Positions 18,184 through 26,492 of a DNA stretch of 64,000 bases are shown here, piece after piece (the stretch's first letter is position 1; the number at the start of each line of letters is the position of its first letter). The translations under genes were made by a program, and so were the position numbers. Location of the stretch: assembly GCF_016518545.1 (NCBI RefSeq), contig NZ_JACVTO010000004.1, positions 241,296-305,295 on the forward strand. The letters are read 5' to 3'. The notes under the pieces were generated by a model. It had not been told where the DNA came from, searched no databases, and saw nothing but the letters and a program-made list of their open reading frames with translations. The DNA comes from Pseudomonas sp. S30. Its GTDB lineage: Bacteria > Pseudomonadota > Gammaproteobacteria > Pseudomonadales > Pseudomonadaceae.

Positions 18184-19493
18184 CAGGCGACTCCGTGCGA
18201 GGTGGGGAGGGCAGTTGGCCGGGCCTGGGCGCTGCGCAGTTGCGACAACCCCAGCACGCCAGTCAGTGACATCAGCGCCAGGACACTGAAGAACAGCGCC
18301 AGCGGCAGCCATTGCCCGGCGTATTGGCCGGCCAGGAAGGTCCCCAGCATCGGCGTCAGGCCACCGGTGAGGCCACTGCCCAGTTGATAGGCGATCGAGA
18401 TGCCCGAGTAACGCACCCGGGCTGGGAAGGATTCAGCCATGAAACCGGCGATCACCGCGTAGAGCGCCGCCAACAGCACCACAGCCAGGGCGATGCCGGC
18501 GGTCATGTAGAACAGGTTGCCCGTCTGCACCAGCAGGAACATCGGGTACGGCACCAGCATGCACAGCACGGCGACCCATTTCAGGAAGCGCTCTTCGCCG
18601 ATGCGCCCGGCCAGCATTGCCGAACAGGGCTGCGACAGGAACTGCAGGATGGTCACCACGAACAGGCAGTCGAGGATGGTGCTGCGGGCGATGCCCTGGT
18701 ATTGGGTGACGTAGGTGATCATGAACGTGTTGGTGAAGAAGAAGCCCCCCGAGCCAATGGTCACGGCCAACGCCGCGAACACGATGTTGCGCCAGTTCCC
18801 GCGCAGCACGTCCCGCACCGGGTTGTCGGAGGTCTGGTCGTTTTCCTTGACCTCGGCGAACTCCGGTGACTCCGGCACGCCGAAGCGGATCACCAGCCCG
18901 ACGATCATCAGCAGCCCACTCAGCAGGAACGGGAGGCGCCAGCCCCAGCTCATCAAATCGTCCTGCTCGAGGGTCGTGATGAGGCGGAAGGCGATCAGCG
19001 CCAGCAACAGGCCTGCCGGGCTGCCCCACTGGGCGAACGAGGCGAAGAATACCTTGCGCCCCTTGGGCGCATGCTCGCTGGCCATGAGCACCGCGCCGCC
19101 CCACTCGCCGCCGACCGATATGCCCTGCAGCAAGCGCAGGAAGATCAGGCCAGCGGGTGCCCAGATACCCGCCTGGGCGTAGGTCGGCAGCAGGCCGATG
19201 CAGGTGGTCGCCACGCCCATCAGCACGATGGTCACCAGCAGCATCTTCTTGCGCCCGAGGCGGTCGCCCAGGTGACCGAACACCATGCCCGCGAACGGCC
19301 TGGCGATGAAGCCGACGGCGAAGCTGCCGAACGCGGCCATGGTACTGAGCATCGGGTTTTCGCTGGGGAAGAACAGCTGCCCGAGGACCAGGGCTGCGGC
19401 GAAGGCATAGATGTAGAAATCGTAGAATTCGATGGTGGTGCCAACGAAGGCAGCCGCCGCGGCACGACGCGGGGTGGGGGTCTTGCTGGTCAT
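18183..19493 (-). CDS. MFS transporter of the metabolite:H+ symporter (MHS) group
   Basis: Integral membrane carrier of 436 residues with twelve predicted helices. Typical MHS sequences are present: TTIEFYDFYIYAFAAALVLGQLFF at the N-terminus, RPFAGMVFGHLGDRLGRKKML in the first cytoplasmic loop, and LLQGISVGGEWGGAVLMASEHAP in helix 4-5. Relatives include KgtP, ProP and shikimate or citrate carriers, so the cargo is likely a carboxylate. It is the first gene of the aldolase/dehydrogenase/deacetylase operon and is divergent from a LysR gene, which probably controls it. Confidence 0.92.
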   Translation of the reverse strand: MTSKTPTPRRAAAAAFVGTTIEFYDFYIYAFAAALVLGQLFFPSENPMLSTMAAFGSFAVGFIARPFAGMVFGHLGDRLGRKKMLLVTIVLMGVATTCIGLLPTYAQAGIWAPAGLIFLRLLQGISVGGEWGGAVLMASEHAPKGRKVFFASFAQWGSPAGLLLALIAFRLITTLEQDDLMSWGWRLPFLLSGLLMIVGLVIRFGVPESPEFAEVKENDQTSDNPVRDVLRGNWRNIVFAALAVTIGSGGFFFTNTFMITYVTQYQGIARSTILDCLFVVTILQFLSQPCSAMLAGRIGEERFLKWVAVLCMLVPYPMFLLVQTGNLFYMTAGIALAVVLLAALYAVIAGFMAESFPARVRYSGISIAYQLGSGLTGGLTPMLGTFLAGQYAGQWLPLALFFSVLALMSLTGVLGLSQLRSAQARPTALPTSHGVA

Positions 19494-19647
19494 CTGAGGC
19501 TCCTGGGCGTCATTGTTATAGGCAGGAGAAGGAGAATCCGGGTAGCGGTGACACAGGCACTCTGGCGGTGCGTTGCTAGATGTTGAAGCAACACCTATTC
19601 TAGGAAAAGCTTCTAATTCAAATACTCGAGTATAAGAAGAACCAATA
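19494..19647. promoter_or_regulatory. Divergent control region between MHS operon and LysR regulator
   Basis: 154 bases between two divergent starts, AT-rich near 19590-19640 (TTCTAATTCAAATACTCGAG). This is the usual site for LysR-type autoregulation and activation of the adjoining operon. No single operator can be named with confidence. Confidence 0.5.
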
Positions 19648-20625
19648 ATGTCGACACCCGCCGCGCCCTATGCAAGACACCCGGAAGCCAAGCGGTTTCT
19701 CAACGATCGGCTGGACTGGAACCTGCTGCGCACCTTTCTGGTGATTGGACAGGAGGGCAGTATCAGCCGAGCGGCGGCGCGTCTGCACCTCAGCCAGCCG
19801 GCCATCAGCCAGGCGCTGCGCCGCCTGGAAGAGCAGCTAGACAGTGCGCTGGTAGTGCGCCGTGGGCCCCGTATCACGCTGTCGCAGGCGGGGGAGGAGG
19901 TGATGCAGATCGCCGCCGAACTGTACGGCACGGTCTCACGCCTTGGCCCGGCACTGGACAGCCCCGCCGAGACGGTGACGGGCAGGGTCCGCCTGTTGAG
20001 CATCAGCCGCATCCAATCGCGGGCCTATGACGAGTTTCTGGCGCAGTTTCATGGCGAGTACCCGCAGGTGGAACTGGAAATCGACGTGCTGCGCAGCGCG
20101 GATGTGATCAGCGGGTTGTTGCAAAAGACCGCATCGTTCGGCCTGGGCCTGTGCCGCACACCCCAGCCGCGTCTGGAGCAGCGGGTATTGCTGGAGCAGC
20201 GCTACGCGTTCTACTGCGGCAAACGCCATCGGCTGTTCGGGCGCAAGAACCTCACTGTAGCGGACCTGCAGGGTGAGAATTTCGTGAGTTTCACCAGTGA
20301 CCAGATCGGCGGCAGCCTGTCACCGCTCACGGTGTTTCGTGACCAGCACGGCTTCACCGGGCGACTCATCGCCTCGTCGCCGAGCCTGGATGAGATCCTG
20401 CGCATGGTTGGCGCCGGTTACGGCATAGGCTGCCTGCCAGAGCACATCGTGGTGGCGGACGTTCAAGCCGGTGAACTATGGCGACTGCCACCCTGGGAAG
20501 GCGTCATCGATGTCAATGTTTACCTGCTATGGAACCGCGAGCAGAAACTGACCCAGGCGGAGTCGATTTTTCTCGAGCGGTTCCAGCAGATGTTGATGAC
20601 AACGGACGTGGCAGAGCGTTTTTGA
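19648..20625 (+). CDS. LysR-family transcriptional regulator
   Basis: Complete 325-residue LysR regulator. The N-terminal helix-turn-helix reads LRTFLVIGQEGSISRAAARLHLSQPAISQALRRLEEQL, and the effector domain begins near GRVRLLSISRIQSRAYDEFL. It is divergent from the MHS transporter operon, the standard arrangement for a pathway-specific regulator, so it most likely controls that operon. The inducer is unknown. It is convergent with the giant YD-repeat gene. Confidence 0.92.
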   Translation: MSTPAAPYARHPEAKRFLNDRLDWNLLRTFLVIGQEGSISRAAARLHLSQPAISQALRRLEEQLDSALVVRRGPRITLSQAGEEVMQIAAELYGTVSRLGPALDSPAETVTGRVRLLSISRIQSRAYDEFLAQFHGEYPQVELEIDVLRSADVISGLLQKTASFGLGLCRTPQPRLEQRVLLEQRYAFYCGKRHRLFGRKNLTVADLQGENFVSFTSDQIGGSLSPLTVFRDQHGFTGRLIASSPSLDEILRMVGAGYGIGCLPEHIVVADVQAGELWRLPPWEGVIDVNVYLLWNREQKLTQAESIFLERFQQMLMTTDVAERF

Positions 20626-20770
20626 CTGGAGACTGGTATTGCGGTGGGGTCGAAGATGCGGGAGGCCATCACAGGCCCGGAATGGTTGATTCACGCTCGC
20701 CGAATCGAACAGCCTGTGCGATTCACGATGCCAATGATCTGCAAGAGATAGGCAATTGCGCTCAATATAG

Positions 20771-20805
20771 CCGTCACCATCCCGCATGTGGCGGGGTGGT
20801 GACGG
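20771..20805. terminator. Hairpin between convergent LysR and YD-repeat toxin genes
   Basis: CCGTCACCATCCCGC pairs with GCGGGGTGGTGACGG around loop ATGTG (15-bp stem, one T-G wobble). It lies between two convergent stops. No run of T follows on either strand, so termination is probable but not classical. Confidence 0.55.
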
Positions 20806-20831
20806 TGGACATGGATCAATGCCATGGCTTT

Positions 20832-23800
20832 CTAGATGTCTACCGGTGGCAGGCTGTGCATTGCCACGTGCGGACTGGCCAACTCCCGCAGAGGAGAAAA
20901 GTAACGTGGGACATAGGTATTGTAAGCGTTGTTGTGTTTGGCGAGGTACAAGTAGACAGCGTCCAGACTCTTGCCGGCCTCGTCAGTGATGTGCCGCAGG
21001 GCGACAACTGATTCAAACACCTGTTCCGTGAGCTCTTTACCCTCACTCGATGCAGTCACCTGACCCAGAAGCGCCTCATACCGGGACTCCATTTTCGACA
21101 ATGCTCCGGCATTTCGCTGATGGCCCAGGTGCTCGATCAGGCCATTCAAGTCCCAGATGCCGGCTGCTTCTATGAACCCGGTGGAAGTGACGCTGCCTTC
21201 GAAGGCCTTCACCTGTGAATTGGACGTCATCGCAAATTTGCTGGCGAATGAAGACTGACCACCGGTAGCCCCGTGACACATAACCAATCGCACGTTATCG
21301 AAGGAGTCTGGGTGCAAGCCTTTTTTGATCAATTCACGGTTCAACCTTTCTGGCCCCCACCATTGGGTAACGACGGATGAGCGTTTTCCCAACGCAATAT
21401 TCAGTTCCTGCAGTTCGTTTTTCTTGAGCCCTGTTTTCTCAAGATCCGCGAGCAAAGCGTTGGTGCGATCTTCCCAATGGGAGACCCGCAATTCGAATCG
21501 GGGGGCGGAGATTGCATGGATAACTTCGCTTCCCCTGGTATGGACGGCGGCGTTCAGACCTACTGGGTCCAGATGACCATAAACGTTCAAGCGCATCTTT
21601 GGCGTGGTCATCGGCGTCTTCAGCGTGCGCATGAGGTCCAGATCTTGCCTCGGGATGTCACTGCCGAGCCAGTTCGTACGCGCATCGCCGAACGCTCGAT
21701 AGGCGTTGGCCTGTTCATCGAACAGCTTATGCACAGTGCTCGCCTGTGCACCCAGTTTGGCATTGACATTCTCAAGTCGCTGTACAGCGCTGGCATGCTT
21801 TAAAGCACTATCGTTCACCAATTTCTGATGTATGAACCTGAACATGTTATGCCGTTCGGCAATGTCAGACTTCGCTGCGGCAAGCGCCCAGAGTTTCTTG
21901 ACATCTTTCTCCTCGCCGAGCATTTTCGCCAGGTTGAACAGCGCTTCCTTCTTGAGAGCGCCCAACGTATTGGCGTCGTCCTGACCCAACGTAGTTCTGA
22001 AGTACTGTTCTTGCAATTTACGCACACTTGACTTTTCCCCGGTGATTGGGTGGACCACCTCGTATTCATCCGGGTGCAAGTACCTGACCGCCTCCGCAGC
22101 GTCGTCCAAGGCGTTTCTGAAACGACCACCCGGACGTGGTGCGGGCTCGAACATTTCAATGGACTCTATCAGCTCGTCATAGATCTCTTTGCGGTTAGAC
22201 GGCCGTGAGGCACCAAGCAACTGATCCATGTCAGGCACCTCTGGGCCATGGCCTATGCCAAAATGCCTATCCGCCGCGTTGGGCTGGAAATGGAAGTCTT
22301 GATGGGTCCTCATGCCAACCAGCTCTTCATGTACACCTTTGAGTGTCGTCACTTCGTCGAATGCCTGTGCATGCTTCGACTTCAACCGTTTCAACACTTT
22401 GTGTTCTTTGGCGATGCTGGCGTGCAAGCGCTTGATTATCGCCGATTGCTCAGTCATCACTTTGGACTGGGCAATCGCTTGGCTACTTTTATGCTGTTTG
22501 GCTACCTTGCTGTATTTCTTGGCTGCCTCAGTGATGTCAGCGATTTCAGCGTTATTCCTGGCAATCGTCGCGCCGACGCGATAATGATCCACCGTTGCAT
22601 ACACGCCTCCCGCATTATAAGTATTCGGGCTCAACGCCGAGAAGTCCGTATGTCTACCGCCCCATGTCGTGATCCCTAGCGAGTCTTCGACCAGGTCACC
22701 GATATGCCTTGCTTCACCTCCAAGATCAAACGCGTTGTCCAGTTTGCCGGCAAGGCTCGCAGTGCGTGCCTTGCTGGAAGCGGCGCCAATCTCGACGATA
22801 TCATCGAAGTGGCTGACATAAAGCCCTGACCGGCGCGCCATCTTGAAAACACCCTGAAACTTCACCGCTTTTCGCAACTGGTTGGCTTGGCGCGCAGCCC
22901 ATTTCAGACCCTGTCCTACCTGCTTGAGCCCGACGAGGGCGACATCTGCAAGGCCTACAGCCAATGCGCCGTATCCTAACTTTCTTGAAAGTCTGGGGTT
23001 GCTGTGTCTGGTCGCGAGGCTGCCAATCTCCAGTGCGCTACTGATGACCACTATCGCCAGCAGGAAGATCATCATTGCACCACCCGTCAGCAGTGCGCCA
23101 ATTACGCCGATCACGGCGAATGCCCCCATCAGCACCCACTCCCACCACGGCGCACGCTCATGCACAGGAGGTGCCGTGTCGCGGATCATTTCATCCAGGT
23201 TCGCCAATTGGCTTGCAGCGCCCTGACGACTGATCATGAAGTGACCACTCGGGTCATGCCAGTTGACCGGGTCGCCAGCACAGTAAGCGCGGTCGTTGAG
23301 CCCGCCCAGGCCGAATGGACTCCAGGCATCGGGTTGCTGGAAGCGCTTCTCGCCGGGGTCGTAGCTGCGGTATCCGTTGCCCAGGTGGTAGCACCCGGTG
23401 ATCGGGTCAACCCGTTGCTGATTGAATCCAATCCCTTCGAGCGCGCGCAGTTGCTGGGTGGACGCTTCCCCCCACGGTGAGAAAGTCACGCCCGATCGTG
23501 TCCATGTACCGTCTGCTGCCAGGCGATACTGGTCGGCCCCGCCGTCTTGTGGGTCAGCCAGATTGAAAAGCGTTTGGCTGCTGGTGCCGTCGTCCGTCGC
23601 GTTCACCACTCGAACGACAAGCCCGGCCTGCTCATCCAGGATCCGTCGCCTGACAACGACCCCGCCCGCATCCTGCCACGTCTCCATGCACAGTTGATCG
23701 CCACTGTAGGCCAGCAGCCTGCGCTGCTTTGCACCGTTGTCCCATTGGCCGATCAGGCGATCGTCGGCGTCATACTCATACGTCGTCAGCAGCCCGGTCG

Positions 23801-26492
23801 AGTCCGATACCGATGCCAATCTGCCGGTGGGTGTATAGGTCAGTGTCTGGCCCCGTTCGTTTTCGGCCAGATTGCCATTGGCGTCGTAGCACAATTGCCG
23901 CGTGGTACGAGACGTCTCTTTGCCCGCCTTGTCGAGCAAGGTGATGGTCACACTTTCGCGGCGCGTGGCGTAGTGAGCGTGGTAGTCATAATCGCGAATC
24001 TCGACGGTGCCGTCTGCGCGCTGGCTACGGCATCGGGTCAGGTTGGCTAGCAAGTCATATTCGTAGGACTGGCCGGTCAGCACGTTGCCGTCGCTGTCAT
24101 GGGCCTGGTCACTTTCGTTGGTAACGATCGTCCAGTTCAGCAGCCATCCCCGCAGTGAGTCGTAAGCGTAGGTTTGGCGGCTGGATGGCTGAGCCTCCCC
24201 GTTCCGGTAGACGGCTTTACTCAACAGTTGGCCGGTTGCAGACCACTCAAGTTCATGCCGGATCAGCCCGTTGTTCGCAAGGCGATACTCCCTCGATATC
24301 TCACGCCCGAAGATGTCGTAGGCGCGATTCATCTCAAGATCGCAGTCCGCAGTTGCACCTTTCACCATCAGTTGCTTGATCTCACCTCGAGCCGTGTAGT
24401 CGTAGAGATATTCCATGCCGTCGCGTTTAACCCGGCGCACCAGGCCATTGTTATCGTGCCAGCACTGACCTGCTACCGTGTTGGCGTGGTAGACCTTGTC
24501 GACCTCACCGCGCAGACTGTGTTGAGCAAGTCGCCGATGGCTCGCCCCCCGAGCCTGTTGGCGAACGCTGTAGGTGCCCAGGAGCGCTGCCGAGTCGATG
24601 ATTTCCTCGTTCTGGCCCTGATGCTCGCCATCTTCGTGACGCTCCTTGCTGATCGCCCGAGCGATCAGTGTGCGCTTGAAACTGACCAGTAAAGTCCGCT
24701 TGAGTGCTTTGCCTTTGCGCGCAGGATACTCGGCATAGAAGTCGACGCGCGTGCCATCTGCGCTGGCTTCGCTGATGATTTTCGAGCTGTCCGGCAGTAG
24801 GGTGGCATGCTCCTCGTACTGATACTGCAGTGCGCCTTCATTGGCCACCTCCGCGCGTGTCATGCCCGTGACCTGATCGCCCTGCAATCCTTGCCCCTTG
24901 AGGGTCTGGCTGCCCAGAACGCGCACTTGGTCGCCCTTGCGGACAGTCAACTTGGTCGGAGTTTTCGCATAACCCTGATAGTCGTATTCGACAGTCATAC
25001 CGTCGGGGCACGCCTGCTTGGTCTTGCGGCCAAGCGTGTCATAGCCCATGCGCCAGCTACGGGTGGGCGCCGCTGGCCTGCCGCCATCTGCCTTGCCAAC
25101 CGTCTCAGTCCGCTCGACGACTCGGCCTAGTGCGTCCAGTTTCTGGTGTATGTCGACGTGGCTGGTATTGGTCTCACTTTCAGCGCCAGACCACCGTTGC
25201 TGAAGCTGACTGAAACCGCCATCGGCGTGGCTGGTCAAGGTTTGCCGCACAGTCGCGCGGGTATCCCTGGTGATGCTGCCCAGCGTTCGCTCGGTGATTT
25301 GCGACAGGTTGCCAGCCGCATCGGTCGATGTGCTGGACATCTCACCTTGCCAGAACCAATCCTTCAAACCGGCAGGCAGCTGCAGGTTGGACTGCCGGCG
25401 GCGCAGTCCACCTGGCAGGTAGTCATACAGGTTCTGTTCAGCGATGTTGCCACGGGCGTCATAGCGCACTTGCTGAATCAGACAGTAATTGTGCGCACTG
25501 TGATCGGCGCCAGGGTAGCGCTGCAGCTCACGGCGAACCGGCCGCTGCAGCCCGTCATAGAGCGTCCTTCCACAACGGCCGTCTGGACCGGTGACAGTCA
25601 CCCACGTGCCGTTATCCGTTTCCTCGCGACGCACGCCATGGCCCTCGTCATGGCTTTCGGCACCCTGCGTGAAGGTCACGGCGTCATAGTCTGTGAGGTA
25701 GCTCAGGGCTTTGCGCTTTCTAGCGTCGTAGACATGAGTCACGGCAGTGATTGGGCGGCCCAGTTCATCCTGACTGGATTCACGCAGTAGCAGACCACTC
25801 AGTGCGCTGCGCACCTGTTGCGACAGTACCGGGGTGAGCTCACGGCCGTCCTCGGTCAGCGTGGTCGTGGTGCAGGTACGATGAGTCAGGTTTTCGGCGT
25901 CATAACTGAAGGCATCAGTGAGCATGTGCGTGACGCGTGTGCTGTTGTCCTTGTACCAGCAGGTAACGGTTTGCTGCGACCCGCTATTGGCGGGCAGTCG
26001 GGTGTTTTGTTGCAAAGTGATCCTCAACCCATCGGCATCTTTGGCCTGGCTGACAGTCCAGGGAGCGGTGGAGACGTCGACGGTGATGTTTTCCAGGGTA
26101 AGCGCCGTGTTCGGGGTCAGAACTCCCTTATCGTCAAGGGTTGCCAGGTGGTAACCGAACAACGTTACCCGCGCGAACAATCTGCTGCCGTCAGGCGCGA
26201 GCGTGCATTGAGCCAGCCCTAGAAGAGGCGGGTTGCGTTCATCGGGAAGCGTTGGGCAAGAGAGCTTCAGTACTTGGTCAAGCGCCGTTTCATCGTCCAT
26301 CTTGAAGCCGCTCAGCAAGCTGTCGAGTGCGGGCACTCCGTCGCTGCGATCACCGCCGTCAGAAGCAGCTGCAATTGGGTAATAACAGCTGTAGGTATCG
26401 TTTTGATCGCTACTGCAACGTACGACGAGGCCCAAGCCGCTGTACTCGAATACTGATTGTTCCTTGACGACCGGCATTTTTTCATTGCTCAT
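20832..26492 (-). CDS. YD/RHS-repeat toxin protein, TcC-like, with 800-residue tail
   Basis: A 1886-residue protein. Residues of roughly 130-1085 are a YD-repeat (RHS) shell region, with units such as GYDTLGRKTKQ and YEYDADDRLIGQW. It closes with the RHS-associated core: GCYHLGNGYRSYDPGEKRF, GGLNDRAYCAGDPVN, and the self-cleavage-type motif DPSGH at 1080-1084. The remaining 802 residues are an unusually long effector tail. It contains two hydrophobic segments (about 1119-1136 and 1139-1160), a charged helical region, and a C-terminal domain with His1640 (VYGHLDP) and Cys1739 (LVMCHGATGG). The start overlaps the upstream partner gene by four bases. No immunity gene follows, which favours a secreted insecticidal-type toxin over a contact toxin. 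The tail function is unknown. Confidence 0.82.
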   Translation of the reverse strand: MSNEKMPVVKEQSVFEYSGLGLVVRCSSDQNDTYSCYYPIAAASDGGDRSDGVPALDSLLSGFKMDDETALDQVLKLSCPTLPDERNPPLLGLAQCTLAPDGSRLFARVTLFGYHLATLDDKGVLTPNTALTLENITVDVSTAPWTVSQAKDADGLRITLQQNTRLPANSGSQQTVTCWYKDNSTRVTHMLTDAFSYDAENLTHRTCTTTTLTEDGRELTPVLSQQVRSALSGLLLRESSQDELGRPITAVTHVYDARKRKALSYLTDYDAVTFTQGAESHDEGHGVRREETDNGTWVTVTGPDGRCGRTLYDGLQRPVRRELQRYPGADHSAHNYCLIQQVRYDARGNIAEQNLYDYLPGGLRRRQSNLQLPAGLKDWFWQGEMSSTSTDAAGNLSQITERTLGSITRDTRATVRQTLTSHADGGFSQLQQRWSGAESETNTSHVDIHQKLDALGRVVERTETVGKADGGRPAAPTRSWRMGYDTLGRKTKQACPDGMTVEYDYQGYAKTPTKLTVRKGDQVRVLGSQTLKGQGLQGDQVTGMTRAEVANEGALQYQYEEHATLLPDSSKIISEASADGTRVDFYAEYPARKGKALKRTLLVSFKRTLIARAISKERHEDGEHQGQNEEIIDSAALLGTYSVRQQARGASHRRLAQHSLRGEVDKVYHANTVAGQCWHDNNGLVRRVKRDGMEYLYDYTARGEIKQLMVKGATADCDLEMNRAYDIFGREISREYRLANNGLIRHELEWSATGQLLSKAVYRNGEAQPSSRQTYAYDSLRGWLLNWTIVTNESDQAHDSDGNVLTGQSYEYDLLANLTRCRSQRADGTVEIRDYDYHAHYATRRESVTITLLDKAGKETSRTTRQLCYDANGNLAENERGQTLTYTPTGRLASVSDSTGLLTTYEYDADDRLIGQWDNGAKQRRLLAYSGDQLCMETWQDAGGVVVRRRILDEQAGLVVRVVNATDDGTSSQTLFNLADPQDGGADQYRLAADGTWTRSGVTFSPWGEASTQQLRALEGIGFNQQRVDPITGCYHLGNGYRSYDPGEKRFQQPDAWSPFGLGGLNDRAYCAGDPVNWHDPSGHFMISRQGAASQLANLDEMIRDTAPPVHERAPWWEWVLMGAFAVIGVIGALLTGGAMMIFLLAIVVISSALEIGSLATRHSNPRLSRKLGYGALAVGLADVALVGLKQVGQGLKWAARQANQLRKAVKFQGVFKMARRSGLYVSHFDDIVEIGAASSKARTASLAGKLDNAFDLGGEARHIGDLVEDSLGITTWGGRHTDFSALSPNTYNAGGVYATVDHYRVGATIARNNAEIADITEAAKKYSKVAKQHKSSQAIAQSKVMTEQSAIIKRLHASIAKEHKVLKRLKSKHAQAFDEVTTLKGVHEELVGMRTHQDFHFQPNAADRHFGIGHGPEVPDMDQLLGASRPSNRKEIYDELIESIEMFEPAPRPGGRFRNALDDAAEAVRYLHPDEYEVVHPITGEKSSVRKLQEQYFRTTLGQDDANTLGALKKEALFNLAKMLGEEKDVKKLWALAAAKSDIAERHNMFRFIHQKLVNDSALKHASAVQRLENVNAKLGAQASTVHKLFDEQANAYRAFGDARTNWLGSDIPRQDLDLMRTLKTPMTTPKMRLNVYGHLDPVGLNAAVHTRGSEVIHAISAPRFELRVSHWEDRTNALLADLEKTGLKKNELQELNIALGKRSSVVTQWWGPERLNRELIKKGLHPDSFDNVRLVMCHGATGGQSSFASKFAMTSNSQVKAFEGSVTSTGFIEAAGIWDLNGLIEHLGHQRNAGALSKMESRYEALLGQVTASSEGKELTEQVFESVVALRHITDEAGKSLDAVYLYLAKHNNAYNTYVPRYFSPLRELASPHVAMHSLPPVDI

